Source of the DNA: Tricholoma matsutake
Lineage: Eukaryota > Basidiomycota > Agaricomycetes > Agaricales > Tricholomataceae
Reading direction: 5' to 3'
Length of the DNA stretch: 64,000 nt
NCBI GenBank assembly: GCA_026075535.2
Contig: AP026549.1
Span: 4,960,001-5,024,000 of the forward strand
The notes under the pieces are model-generated. The model saw only the letters and a program-made list of their open reading frames with translations, was not told the DNA's origin and did no database searches. This document shows, piece by piece, positions 45,138-56,792 of this stretch (its first letter is position 1; the number at the start of each line of letters is the position of its first letter). The position numbers and the translations under genes are program-made.

Positions 45138-48100
45138 TCATTCGAGAGGGTCGTCAGGGTTATGGGTCTCGTCGAGATCCAACGAGGATATGTGGGACTT
45201 GTCGTGGGTTGCCAAGGATTCAGGGATATTGAGATCCACCATCAGGAGGCAGACCTCCTCAGGGGTGGTAATAGGTATCTCGCACTCGTGGTCGGGCACC
45301 AAGGAGAGAAGTTGGCTCTCATGGTTGGAAACTGACAAGGGCAGTTGGGAGATAGGTGTCTCTGGGGAATTCCCCAGAGCAGAGGTGTCAGTCATCTGCC
45401 CTTCATCAAAAGGGACAGAAGGAAAGTGTGTTTTCTTGATGGTGAGTGTTTCACCATCGGAGTTGGAGACAGAGTTGGTGGTGTCACCATTGTCGTCCGA
45501 GTCTCTCATCTTTCGCGGCTTGGTAGTCACAACAATGGGTTTGGAACTAAAGGGCTTCTTGGGTCCGTTAGGGGGTATTCCAGCAGTGATACGCTGTTCC
45601 CTCTTCAAGGCCTTCTTCTCGCCTTGAGTCGCCTTCTTGATGAGGAGGACTTCACTGAACCAACCCTGGTTGGGGTCGTCCATGTGAGGAAAGCTCACAT
45701 GCATGGAAGCAGAGAGTTCACTGGAGAATCCAGAGGACGGGGCAGTGGAAGTCAAGAATCCAGGGTGGCACCCTGAATGAGGAGGAGCTCTGCCCCTGGT
45801 GGGGATGGTAGAATCTCATTTCCTTTTCTGTCACGGCTCCCGAAGAGCCACATCATTAGTCCCAGTGATCCACCACTGGGGTTCAGTCATCAGAGGGGCG
45901 TCCTCTGAATGAAGTTGCCACAGATGTCGCATGACGTCTGCAGCGATGGTAGACTCTTCTGAATGGGAGGAGTTGGTGGTGGCCGTTGCTGTAAGCCAGC
46001 CAACGGCGTAGTGATATCCTTCTCGGACTTCCTCGTCCAAGACTCCCATAGAGGCGAGGTGTCTTACGACATCCTCTAAGGAGACTTGATTGTTGGTTAT
46101 TGGCATAGGTTGCCAACGATGCACAGGGGGCAGAGCGAGGCGTTCCCACTCTCGAATCTGTCAGTACAAGCCCGGTGTAGCAAGTACCTCGGCAATACAA
46201 AGGGACAAGAGAATTTTGACCTCAGGGGATAGCCCTGAAGGGATTTGTTGACAAAGCAGGAGTTGCCCCCTGACATGAGGGAGCAAGACCCTCTGTTCAT
46301 CTAACAGGGTACCAGGGTGGTGTCTCCACTGGTACAGATGTCGGTGCATGAACTGCGCCCACGTTTCTGCAGAGTCCAGGAGTGAGGGTTGTCCAGGCAA
46401 TTTGGATCATTGAGTCGGTGCAATCCTTGCACTGACTGCATCTCAACGGGCAGTCAACCAGGTAATCTCCAGTGGGCAAGGGCATAGCTCATCAGGGGCG
46501 TTTGAGCCCCTGTGGGAGTGTCGTTAACGAAGCGCATATACTCACACATTTGTTCTAGCATGGGGTAATTCCTGGAGGTATGGGCCAACCGGGACCAAGC
46601 ATCAAATTCCTCAGTGTTCTGAGGAATGGAGGTCAGGACTAGGCCACGTGGCTTGGGAGCTGCTCGCCAGTTTGCTGTCCTGGGAGTGTCAGGCATTGAG
46701 GAAATATACCTCGGTGGAGGAAGGTTGGGAAGAGTGGGTAGACCTCGTTCATGTTAACATCCTTGTTGGGAACAATGGTGATAGGTCCACCTTGTCGTTC
46801 AAGCTCAGAAAACACATCTATGATCATCATTGAAGCTCTACAAACCCATATGAACCCCTCCAAAGCTCTACAAACCTCTACAAAGTCATGAAAATGCTTC
46901 AAAATTCTTCACAACACTTCGAAATTCATCGCAACACCTCGAAATTCTTCGTATGCCTTCGGCCACCATAATACAATTTCTCCAACCTTTGTACAGCTCA
47001 GGATATACACGTGGAACATCATTGATGGGTTTCAAACCAGTTTCGAGCAATATTGGCCTTCAAACAGGTCCGATATTTCCTCGACAGACTTCAAAAATCA
47101 TCGAACATTGCAAATTGACATCGGACACTATATCGCTATTTGAATAATCATCGCACACATGCCAGACATATTCCCTACCATTGTCGAACAATATTACACC
47201 GATATCGGGCCACAAACAAAGTCCGAAGAAACTTCGAAAATCTTTGAAAAACATCGAACCTCGAAAAACATCGTAGGACACAGTATTTCCTATTCAAATG
47301 ATCTTCGGATGCATACTGGATGCATGGGACACTATTTCAAGTATATCAAACACATTTTGACCAGATGTGCATGCATACAATCCGCTCGAAGCAGTTTCCG
47401 ATGTTTTATTCAATTTATAACAAGGACAGTCCACTTTTAGCTATTCTTTCTTATTATTTCTTCATCATGTGTTATATTCACCCCTTCTAGGCTCGCTTTA
47501 TTGTTCTGATATACTTATATTGTCTTTTGCCTCAAGTTTTCCACATGTTTGCCTCATGTTCTCTAGCCTTTTTAGGTACTTTCTTTATTTTATATAAAAA
47601 GATGTACTAGATACAAAGAAAAACAAGAAAGTCGTCATCTTCCTCCCAGATCACAGTGATTTGAGAGTTCAGTTTAGTCTTATTCAGTCCAAAGTTTGGT
47701 GTTTTACACTAAACTTCCTTGAAATTCCTTGAAATTCCTCACATTACACTATTTTCGCTCTCGTTTCCCTTGATTTGCCTTTGCTTTGCTTCTACTACTC
47801 ATCTAGTCCTCCGATCTTGCATCCAAACATATTTGCACACTCAAAATTTGTTGAAACCTCTTTGAAAAATATTGCAACATCTCAAAAATCATTGCAACTC
47901 CTCAAAACACATTCTTTTAGCTTCGAACTGCTTCAACAAGCAGTCCTTTTATGGCTATTTGATGGTCGATCTGACAGGTGACATCTAGAGGGCCTCGCAT
48001 CCTTCCTCTGACTTGTGTTATACCATCTGAAGCCTTTTTGTGGGTTTTGTTTGGGTTTCCGGGTTGAGCATCATCAACGGGATGGGGAGCAGAAGATGGA

Positions 48101-48741
48101 GCAGGCCGGGAAATGGCTCTTGCATAGGAGTTACCCTGAGGCCTCTCAGGGTAAGGGGACGACTCATGAGTACGAGCTCGTTTGGAGGATTGGCCTTCAA
48201 GCTCCTCTTTCAGATGCTCATTTTCACTCTCCAGGTTCCGGATGGTCTCCTGGAGGGCGTCGATGTCTTTCTCGTATTCATCATATGTGCATTCGGCTCT
48301 GGCTAAGATGCCAGAGTTAATGTTGGCATCTCAATGATCCTTCACATCAAAGTATTGTTTATCATGGTCATACACGTGGTCATACACATGTAAAGCATAG
48401 CTCTTGCAAATATTGCAAGTGCCTCAGTGAAGGACAATGCCTTCACCATCGATTCTCCAGTCTTCGTCGGTGGATGAACTAGTGCCAACACCAGCTTGTC
48501 AGTTTTGGTCTTTTCTAGCAGAACGTCTGCTAGAATGGATGACTTCTTCCATCTCACCAGGGCTTGGCAAGCGGTGGATCCAAGTGTGGTTACTGCTCGA
48601 GCCTGTAGGCTCGAGTGCTCTCTGCTTCTCCTTCCCCCTTTGAGACCGGCCACCAGGGTTGGTCTCATGCATATGGTGAGGTTGCTTGTTTTTGTTGATG
48701 TCCCCCATGGGGTCGTCTTCATCTGGTGGTAAACTCACCAT
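45138..48741 (-). pseudogene. Extra ORF downstream of pol in element C
   Basis: Homologue of 7459-11199. Starts MVSLPPDEDDPMGD (ATG at 48741). Shared blocks: GTSSST, GTCNICKSYALHVY, the coiled coil DALQETIRNLESENEHL, TANWRAAPKPRG, NTEEFDAWSRLAHTSRNYPMLEQ, ALAHWRLPG, LLDSAETWAQFMHRHLYQW, RGQLLLCQQIPSGLSPE, SLEDVVRHLASMGVLDEEVREGYHYAVGWL, and a C-terminal domain with GIPPNGPKKP and SALGNSPETPISQL. TGA stops at likely Arg positions, two frameshifts (about 46720 and 46450) and LTR X break it. Preservation of block order in two diverged copies suggests it was a functional protein of the family. Confidence 0.62.
46779..48076 (+). repeat. LTR X, solo, inside element C extra ORF
   Basis: TGATAGGTCCACC ... 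GAGCATCATCA, 1298 bp, at a different position and in the opposite relative orientation from the copy in element A. The flanks AATGG and ACGGG are an imperfect duplication. A TATATAAAAAG stretch near 47593 is a possible promoter or terminator element. Confidence 0.7.
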
Positions 48742-48876
48742 GGTATAGACCAAGTGATGAGGAGAGAAAAAAAAATCAGAACTCCACGTGTTGTACTATA
48801 CAGCAGCAGAGATTGAAAACACATTGATGGCCAACATGACCTGGAATTCACCGAGTCGTTTAAGTATGTCGACCCG

Positions 48877-50130
48877 CAGTGCCAGCTACAAGGTCATTGC
48901 AGTTCGCCAATGGTTCCCAAGTGGTGTCACCCAGACTCCACTTAACTTCAAATTGGACAGTACGGCCACACCATTTGTGGGCCATAATTTCTTCGATGTA
49001 CCATTTGGTGTCATCAGGTGCACTGAAGTCATATGCATCTGGGTAACACCTGTTAGGAAACAGGGTGTTGTCGTTGGGATGGTGGGGCCTCAATAGGCTG
49101 ACATGGAAACACTGGTGTAAACGCCGGCATTTAAGTTCTTTCAGAAGGTCCAACTCATAGTTGGACATCTCAGGATAGGCTTGTAGGACCTTGTACAGTC
49201 CTATGAATTTAGGCAATAGTTTACTTGTGCACCCTTTTAGTAGCGCAAGGTTTTTTGTGGACAAGTAGACAAAGTCTCCTTGTTTGATATCGGGCTCTTC
49301 GCACCGATGTTTATTAGCATAGTGCTGCTGAAACACTCTTTCAGCAATGATGCTATCATGGGCCACTGCCATGTTTCACAGTGCATTCATTGCGAAAGTG
49401 TGCACACCAGGAGGAATGCATTCCGTGGAAGGAAGTTCTTGCATCATACAAGGCAAGAAGCCATAGTTGATCTCGAATGGGGCCATCCCCGTTGCCCTGT
49501 TAATTGTAGAGTTTATTGCAAACTCTACCAAGGCTATGAGTTTGACCCAATCTCTTTGATTGGATGCAACAAATGCTCACAGTATCTGAGTGACTGATCA
49601 ATTTGCGCATTCTGTAATTCCATCCATTTGAGGATGGAATGAAGTGGACATGAGTATCTTGACGTCCAAGATACGGTGCACTTTGCACCACCATTTGGAC
49701 ATGAATTTGGAGTCTCAATCACAAATGATCGAGCCAGGTAGCCCATGTAATCTTACAATCTCCTTCACAAATGTGGGAGATAGTTCAGAAGCTGTCATTG
49801 TCATGTTCACCAGTATTAAGTGGACCATTGATGACAGGTGGCAAATAATTGCCCAGAGGTAATCAAATCCTTTGGACTCTGGAAAGGGTCCGATAAAGTC
49901 CATACCAATGGACTCCCATGGTCTCAAGGGAGTTGGGAGCGAGTGCAATTTGCCTCATGGGGAACGGTATTCTCCTTTTGAGCATATACAATGCTCGCAA
50001 GAATCACAGTATTTCTCGACTTCACACTGAAGTCGAGGCCACCAATACCAATGTCAGATGTACTCTGAAGTTTTGAGTGGCCTGAAATGCCCCACAATAG
50101 TGTGGGCCTGCTCAATTATATGACCATGCA
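48877..50130 (-). pseudogene. Element C integrase with chromodomain
   Basis: Zinc finger remnants (GHF ... CDSCEHC), core HSLPTPLRPWESIGMDFIGPF, LHGLPGSIICD (then TGA), SFHPQMDGITE; C-terminal SH3-like part FVYLSTKNLALLKG, KLLPKFIGLYKVLQ; chromodomain WYIEEIMAHKWCG, VQFEVKWSLGDTTWEP. At least four TGA stops. The chromodomain is truncated shortly after NCNDLVA. Confidence 0.87.
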
Positions 50131-50559
50131 GGGTCATACCTTTGGAAGTGGAGGTGGGGATGCACAAGACGTCCTCACCACCTCAGTTCTTCCTCCAGAT
50201 GAAGTTGTTCCAGATGCTGAAATCCAGGTGGTCCCCTGGTTTTTTGAGAACCTTCTTGAAAACTCGGTCATTGACGTATCCTTTCTGGATGTCATCATTC
50301 AGAGGATCCAACTATGACATATGGACGTGAAGATCAGGTCCCTTAACCTGAGATGCGTAAATTGAAGGGTTTTGCTCCAATTGTGGCTGTCCAGAAGAAG
50401 ATGGATCCACCCCTTCAGTATTTGTAGTCATTCTGGCTGCGGCTACATCCCGCTCTTTGATAGGTTCTCAAAGAGCTCTAAGCTGTTCACCGACTTGCTT
50501 CTGCTGAGCAGCGGTGGAGCGAGTCTCAATTACTCAATTTTTTAATTCGAGGTGTCGAT

Positions 50560-51193
50560 CCCAAGGGAGGTCCTCATGGTTAGGATTGAGTCATACGTCT
50601 GCGAAGACATAGTGTTGGACTAATGGGGTGTTGTCCCAAGAGTCAAATTGGTAGTAGCAGGACAGAGCATCCACTACTTTGTTTAGTTTCCCTTTGACAT
50701 ATCTAATGTCAAAGTTGAAACACAATAGGTACTCCATCCACCATGTCTGCCTAGCAGAAAGTCTGCTGGGTCTGGAAGAATTCCAGCGCTTTGTGATTGG
50801 TGATGACGTGGATGCATCTACCAGTCAGTTTGTCTTCCCACTTGAGGAGGGCCTCAAGTATGGCTATGGTTTCATGCTCAAAGGTATGGTAGTTCCTTTG
50901 AGCATCTGAGAATTTCTTGGACAAGAAACCTGCAGAGTGACAAGTTTGCCACTCAGGTCCTTGACCATACATCACGCTGAGGCATCACAGATCACCCAGA
51001 TTGGCTCAGGTGACTCTGGGTCGATCGGCTTCAGCACCGGTGTTGTGCAACAGATGTCCTTAATCATCTGGAAGCAGTGATTGTGTAATGGCCGCCATAG
51101 GAATGAGGCACCATTTTTAGTCATTGCAGAGAGCAGACTAGTATAAGCACTGATATCTGGCAAGAAATGAGCCAGATATGGCACAAGTCCCAA
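50560..51193 (-). pseudogene. Element C RNase H domain
   Basis: WVICDASA, GPEWQTCHSAGFLSKKFSDAQRNYHTFEHETIAILEALLKW, HVITNHKALEFFQ; farther on, a degenerate copy of the FDIRYVKGKLNKVVDAL block. The first catalytic Asp (CDAS) is present here although lost in element A. The preceding YLAHFLPDISAYTSLLSAMTKNGASFLW is the RT-RNase H connection. Confidence 0.83.
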
Positions 51194-51235
51194 GAATCTC
51201 TGGACTTTGTGATAGTTATGAGGTGTCTTCCACTC

Positions 51236-52339
51236 TCATATATGGGCCATCTTGTCGCTGTCTGCATGCAGCCCATGCTCATCAATCATATGACCTAGGC
51301 ACTCTACCTTTTCAGCGTAGAGTTCACACTTCTCTGCATGAAGGTACAGAGCATGCTCACATAGTTTGTTGAATATGAGCTCCAGATGTTTCTGGTGTTC
51401 CTCAATCATGTTACTAAACATGAAGATATCATCCAAGTATGCATGGACAAATATTCCGATGTAATCTTGGAAGATTAAATTCATCAACCTTTGAAAGGTT
51501 GATGGTGCATTGCAGTCACCTTGTTGCATAACCAGGCTTTCATATACACCTTGTACTGTTGAAAAGGCGGTTTTCCAGACATCCTCTGGTTCCACTTGGA
51601 CTTGCACATAAGCATCCGAGAGATCTATCTTCGAGCGATATGTAGCTTGAGCAACATCAAGACGAATCATGTCTTGATCAGGAAACAGTGTAACATCTTT
51701 CACCATATTCGCATTCCTCTTCACTGCATTAATCACAGTGCAAATTGCTCCTGATTTCTTTGGCACCACTAGCATCGGAGCAGCTTGCTCTGCTCAAGCA
51801 GGGTGCCACCACCCTGCTTTGCAGTATTTTGCTACCTTCTTTGAGAGGGGTTTCCTCATCAAGTCTGGCCACTTTGGAAGATAGTAATTGTACTTCTTCT
51901 TTTCTTCCAATAGTGGGATGTGATGGTTTATCTCCCTAAGGGGAGGTAGTTTGTCAGGTACTCCGCTGAGGGTATCCTGACAAGATTGTTTCCACTCTTC
52001 TCAAAGACATGGAAGGTCTTTCTTGGAGAGAGGACCTTTTGTGTTGGCTCTGGAGGCCAAGTCTTCGCATATTGCAAAGAGAACATTGTTTAGGTCATCA
52101 ACTTGTTCTGGTGGTAGCACTGCCAGAATGGAAGGGTCGAACCCAAAAGGTTCAAATTTAGGGCCCTCAGGAAATTGATCCTGAGTGAATTCTTGGATGA
52201 ACTCTTCCAATTCATCCTTGTTATCACTTTCAGGCTCCTCGTCAGGCCCCAGCAACATGGGGTCCAATATTCTCAAGCCTGAAGGATGATGTTCCTCAAC
52301 ATCGTCCACTTCCTCCATTTCTGCCTTCCTCCATTTCAC
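51236..52339 (-). pseudogene. Element C reverse transcriptase
   Basis: Same blocks as element A: MLVVPKKSGAICTVINA, IDLSDAYVQVQV, MQQGDCNAPSTFQRLMN, HAYLDDIFMFS. One TGA lies near 51796 where element A has His (both can derive from an Arg codon containing CpG). A second one near 52000 lies in the linker. It ends at the same HI*EW stop as element A. Confidence 0.9.
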
Positions 52340-52423
52340 AGAGGGAGGCTGGGCCTGTGTAGAACTTGGGACAACCTTGTCTGGGTCTTTTACTTTTTTA
52401 GTGGTTGGGTGCCCACTACAGAG

Positions 52424-53290
52424 TCACTCATCCTTTGGAGGTTGAGGCCACATAGCATGCCGTCTAGCTTGCATGAAGGTGTTAGGGCCCTCGATTACTG
52501 TATCGAGGCACTTTCCCTTAACGTGTACTTTGTCGCATTCAAAGTCTAGGACTATACCATGTTTTCTCATAAACACAGTTCCCAGAATGGCATCATACCT
52601 ATTGATGTTAACTACATTGAAATAGTGGGTGTTTTCCACTCCACCAATCTCAAAATTGGTGAAGAGTCCAAAGTTTATCTTTGAATGGCTGCCCACAGTG
52701 CCTAATTGCAAAGGCACAGGTTCTTCCAATTCATGAGCCTTTAAATTTGCTGACATAGCAAATTCTGGCGAGATGGAATCTGTTGTACAGCCAGAATCAA
52801 GCAGTACATAGGCTTCGAGATTGTGAAGTATCATCTTTGCAACAAAGCATTTGTTATCCTCCTCAGTCCAAGGAGGACATTTAATTTTCTTCGAGGATTT
52901 CCTCAAAGTAGTCATGCCTTTGAAGTGCAGCTTGTTCTTGAAAAGGCTGTCCATCATGATGCCAAGCCATTCAGAAAATGACAGAGGTTTATTCTCTGTC
53001 TCACTATCTGAGTCTTCCTCAAAGTCAGACACTGACTGGGCAGACAAGCAGCTATCAGAGTCATACTCCGGGAGAATTTCTCTGATCGCACCAAAGCATT
53101 CAGTTCCTGAATCATCACTGGGAATACGCCCAGTGTCAGACTCAATGTTATACAGTTCACCCTCAGAGCTGTACTGCGATCCATAAGGGATCTCCTCAGA
53201 TAAGGCCGAACCATACTCAGAGGAAGAATTGCCCTCTGAGTCGCTGTGTGCAGTGGTGAATCTTTCTTTCATTGCTGATCGAGAGTCCAA
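52424..53290 (-). CDS. Element C aspartic protease region
   Basis: 288 open codons. Acidic Ser-rich linker, then LHNLEAYVLLDSGCTTDSISPEFA with an intact D-S-G triad, and YDAILGTVFMRKHGIVLDFE. This is the preserved counterpart of the damaged element A segment at 14964-15758. Confidence 0.85.
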   Translation of the reverse strand: MDSRSAMKERFTTAHSDSEGNSSSEYGSALSEEIPYGSQYSSEGELYNIESDTGRIPSDDSGTECFGAIREILPEYDSDSCLSAQSVSDFEEDSDSETENKPLSFSEWLGIMMDSLFKNKLHFKGMTTLRKSSKKIKCPPWTEEDNKCFVAKMILHNLEAYVLLDSGCTTDSISPEFAMSANLKAHELEEPVPLQLGTVGSHSKINFGLFTNFEIGGVENTHYFNVVNINRYDAILGTVFMRKHGIVLDFECDKVHVKGKCLDTVIEGPNTFMQARRHAMWPQPPKDE

Positions 53291-53344
53291 GCTCTTCTTA
53301 GGGCTTGGACTGTGCTCATCACATTCTTTGCTACTAGTAGCATG

Positions 53345-54398
53345 TCAATCAGTTGAGGAGACTGATTCTTCTCTAGCGGTGTACATTTTCACCGTTGGTC
53401 TTTGTTGCCCATACTTTGGGCACTTAGGATCTGTGGAGTAATGAGGGCCTCCACAGCTGTAGCAAGTGGGCACCTTGCTTTTACCAGACTTCCTGTCTGG
53501 TTTGTTTCCATTAGACCTAGAAGGTTTGCTTCCAGAAGAATGATGTCGTGTATCACGATGCTCTTTGTAACAGTGATCTCGATTGCTGTAGCTTCGGTGG
53601 TCTTTGTCTGGATATTTTGAACTGGACAGTTTAGAGTTATCACGATAATTTTTATCGTGTTTATCATTCATTAGATCTTTCAGGAGAAGGATCCCTCATT
53701 TTGGAAGCTTTAGTCAAAGAGGATGTCTTCAACTTTGTGGAATCCATGATATGCTTCTTTTTGTTGAAGTGTTTTCTCATTTTTCCAATTTCCTCCGCCT
53801 GACAGGCGTAGTGCAAAATATCTCCCACAGAGCTAGTCTCAGCAGAGCATCCTTTGTCCAGTACAAAGGATATGATGTTGTTGGGCAACCCAGTCACCAA
53901 CTGGGTCTTGAAGGTGAAAGGATCAGGTGCCTGGATCATTCTGGTAGCATAGTGCTCCAGTTTGTGGTAGTAGCCCATAACACCTTCTTCAGCATTATAA
54001 TTGATGTGCCAAAATTTGTTGGTCACATCATGGGTTGCATTCTCATGCATGAATTGGTCGTATAGGCTGGTTATGACTTCCTTGAAAGTCCAGGCAGATT
54101 GTTGATGGTATGCACTGTCAACACTGTCTTCAAACCAAGTCAAGGTGGTGTTCTCAAGGAACATCGCCGTATACTCAATACAATCTGAGTCCAAATCTGG
54201 ACCACAGACTTTGTTCACCTTGAGCCAATGAAGGAGGGCATTCAGCCATTGTTCAAAGCCTTTGGTGTCTGGTAATCCGCCATACTTAGGCGGATTTGGG
54301 ACACGTGGACTGTTCTTACCACTAGTGGTAGGAACTTCAGTCAAGACAGAGACTTTGCTGTCAATCTGTCTGTGGATCTTCATATGAATGTCCCTCAA
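53345..54398 (-). CDS. Element C Gag (capsid and zinc knuckle)
   Basis: Capsid part 53664-54398: RVPNPPKYGGLPDTKGFEQWLNALL, FLENTTLTWFEDSV, GYYHKLEHYATRMIQAPDP, LDKGCSAETSSVGDILHYACQAEEI. Then, in an overlapping frame (53345-53671), a His/Ser/Arg-rich stretch and CYSCGGPHYSTDPKCPKY. The frame change near 53665 could be a mutation or programmed; element A breaks at the matching place. Confidence 0.87.
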
Positions 54399-54410
54399 GT
54401 ATTTTGAGGG

Positions 54411-55713
54411 TCAAAGGAAACCTTTTCCTTGATAGGAATTAGGATGGGAAGATACAGAATATCTAGATGAGGATCGTCTAGATGAATGCTGTGCCTGGCT
54501 ACCTCGTCTGTGGTGAGATGAGGTCCTATTAGAAATCTCTTCCTCACTTGGGGAAGAGTGTTTGGTGCTTTTGTTACTCAACATGCTATACGATGAGTCA
54601 GTGCTACTTTCATCTCCATCGTCACCAGAACTGTCGCCATCTGGTGGCCTGTCCCTGCCTGCGTGACTCTGCACAGGCTTTTTGGACCCTCCTGGTGGGG
54701 CTTTCTCTCGCTTCTTGTGGCAACAGTTCTTGTCATTCTTATCCCAAGGAATACCATCCTTGGTGAAATGAATCCCTTGATCAGGAATTGATGTGGGTTG
54801 TCCAGCCCATCTATCGCCATTGCGTATCCTCTGGAGGACTAACTTATTGTTGTCAATGTAATGTACCTTCTTCTTCGAAGGTACCTCAATGGGTGTTTTC
54901 AGCGTGGTTGGACATGGGTTAACACATTCCTGGGAAGAGGATGGTTGTTGCTCCACACGTTTGGCTGGACAAGGAGTAGTAGATCTGGATACAGACCTAT
55001 GGGAACATTGTCTGGCATAAGCAAATGCCAGATCTTTAAGTTGGATTTCCAACTTAACAGGTTCAAAGTCCTGTGCATCCCTGGCATGGCCAGTAGCAAG
55101 CTGAGCAAAATGCCAAGCTCTGAACTCTTCATCCGACTCATCCTCTCTAGGTTTCTTGAGAGGTTTCTTCTCTTCACATCGACATAGTCTTTCGTGTTCG
55201 TCCATCAGTGTCAGCGGCACCGACGGGGCTAACTCTGGCCATTGGGCAGAGAATAGTCTGGGTGTAGTATACTCCAGACTCTGTTGGGGAAGATCAATAT
55301 CATTACTGGGGGTGACCCAGTTATTCAGGGGCTCTGGAGCTAGTTCATCCAGAGGTGAGAGTCCTTGTAACCCCGGATTAGGTCTGGGGGTTGACCGAGC
55401 GCTTCGTCAACTACTTTTTGATGAGTTAGATTTCTTTGAGTTGAGGTCACTGTCATCAGTGTCCTTGACTGTCGCTGTCATCAGCGTCCTTGACTGTTGC
55501 CCAGGCTGTGCGAAGTCTGAGCGCAGAGGAATCGATTGTTATCATAGTGGATATATGCACTTTGAGGTTCACTGTCTGTCTTGTTGGAGACAGTAAATTT
55601 CTCAAGGTGCCTGTATGCGCCTCGAGTGGTTGGGGTACGCTCAAATTTTGTGTGACCTGCAACAAAGCAGGTTTGGTCTTATTTCTGGTTCTTGCCCTGG
55701 CTGTCGAAGCCAT
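54411..55713 (-). pseudogene. Element C leader ORF upstream of gag
   Basis: Pieces MASTARARTRNKTKPALLQ (55713) and 54411-55220: REDESDEEFRAWHFAQLATG, ARDAQDFEPVKLEIQLKDLAFAYA, KKKVHYIDNNKLVLQRIRNGDRW, QGIHFTKDGIPWDKNDKNCCHKK, then a Ser/Arg-rich tail before gag. Gag N-terminal extension or separate leader protein. The KKKVHYIDNN block is also readable in element A at 23740-23770. Confidence 0.6.
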
Positions 55714-55971
55714 GGCTGTTGGAGTAGATATTGGTCTTTAGCAGTAGGGAACAAAAAAATTTGGTCGTAGCAGCGGGTGAAAAGCGATAAAAAGAAATGT
55801 TGATTTGAGTGCTGGGTGCTTGAGTCGGGTCCTAGTGATGGATTTTCTTCCATCGCTGATTGCATTGGGAATTTTCACCCTTTGCGGGAGAAGTTCAGGG
55901 TTGTGGTGATGACGATTGCTGATGGGGTGATGTTGAGCAAAACTCTATACAAGTTTTAGTGTTCAAAAAAG

Positions 55972-56787
55972 TGTAGTGAGTCGAGGGGGATCTTGTAAGG
56001 GGAACACCTTACAAGCCCCTACAATGGTTGGCGCACATTTGCAAACATTTCTGCACACCCGCAAACATTCATGCAACAAGGCGCCTTTTCACGCAATGAA
56101 GTGCCTTTTGCGCCAACCATCTGCAAACATTCCGATATGTCAATCCATCAGCCCCTATTGTACTCTCACCATTCTCGCAGTCCATACCCTGTGCAAACCA
56201 TTGTCGCAGTTTGTGCCTTTGCACAAACCAGTTGCGCAATCATTGCACCTGCGGAAATGATCGAGGATGTCTTTGCATGTCCATTACCAATCATGGCCTG
56301 ATGCGGACACCACTTACCAAGTATGGCCTGATTTGGACACTATCACTGATTGATGGCCGTCTCCCCAAATGGGAACATGACCCTGGATCTGAATCAGTGC
56401 TAGGATGGAAGGGGCTCCAAGTATTTTAGAACATCACATGCCTTCCATATATATACTTTGGCCTTGCACTGGACTCCTTAGAGTTTTCTCTTTGGTTTTC
56501 CCTTGCAATGTATGGGTCTTTCCTTGTTCAATAGTTATTGAATCTAAACTTTGGTTTTCCCTTGCAAGTATCGAGTTCTTAGGACTCTGATCATAAGGTT
56601 GCCCTTACAGATCTCCTTATATCACAAACCAAAAGAACATGAATAACGTATATATTTCATGTAATGGTTGTGGTAGTAAAAAGATCATTAGGTAAATAGA
56701 GGACGGGTCCCTATATAGGGACCAGTCAGGCCAATAGCAAGTAATTATAATATATACAAATGCGGGGTCAAGCCCCAGGTCACCACA
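55972..56787 (-). repeat. Element C 5' LTR, interrupted by a solo LTR
   Basis: 55972-55993 plus 56615-56787 make the 195 bp LTR once the insert (55994-56609) and one GATCT copy are removed; the length then equals that of the 3' LTR. Confidence 0.93.
55994..56609 (+). repeat. Solo LTR of the Gypsy-1 family inside the element C LTR
   Basis: TGTAAGGGGAACACC ... GGTTGCCCTTACA, 616 bp, perfect GATCT duplication (55989-55993, 56610-56614). TATATATA at 56448-56455 lies about 30 bp before TTAGAGTTTTCTC, the presumed transcript start that matches the Gypsy-1 primer site. Two TTTGGTTTTCCCTTGCAA repeats follow. GCAAACATT repeats occupy the 5' part. Confidence 0.95.
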
Positions 56788-56792
56788 CAACT

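Larger units (their letters stand above)
44798..56787 (-). mobile_element. Element C: second chromovirus of the element A family
   Basis: 195 bp LTRs (the right one interrupted) and a perfect duplication CAACT (44793-44797, 56788-56792). Internal order is identical to element A, including the extra ORF after the chromodomain and the AAGGGGGAGGG tract next to the 3' LTR. It contains LTR X in the extra ORF and a Gypsy-1 solo LTR in its 5' LTR. The LTR pair differs by 6 transitions and 1 transversion, fewer than in A. Confidence 0.95.
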
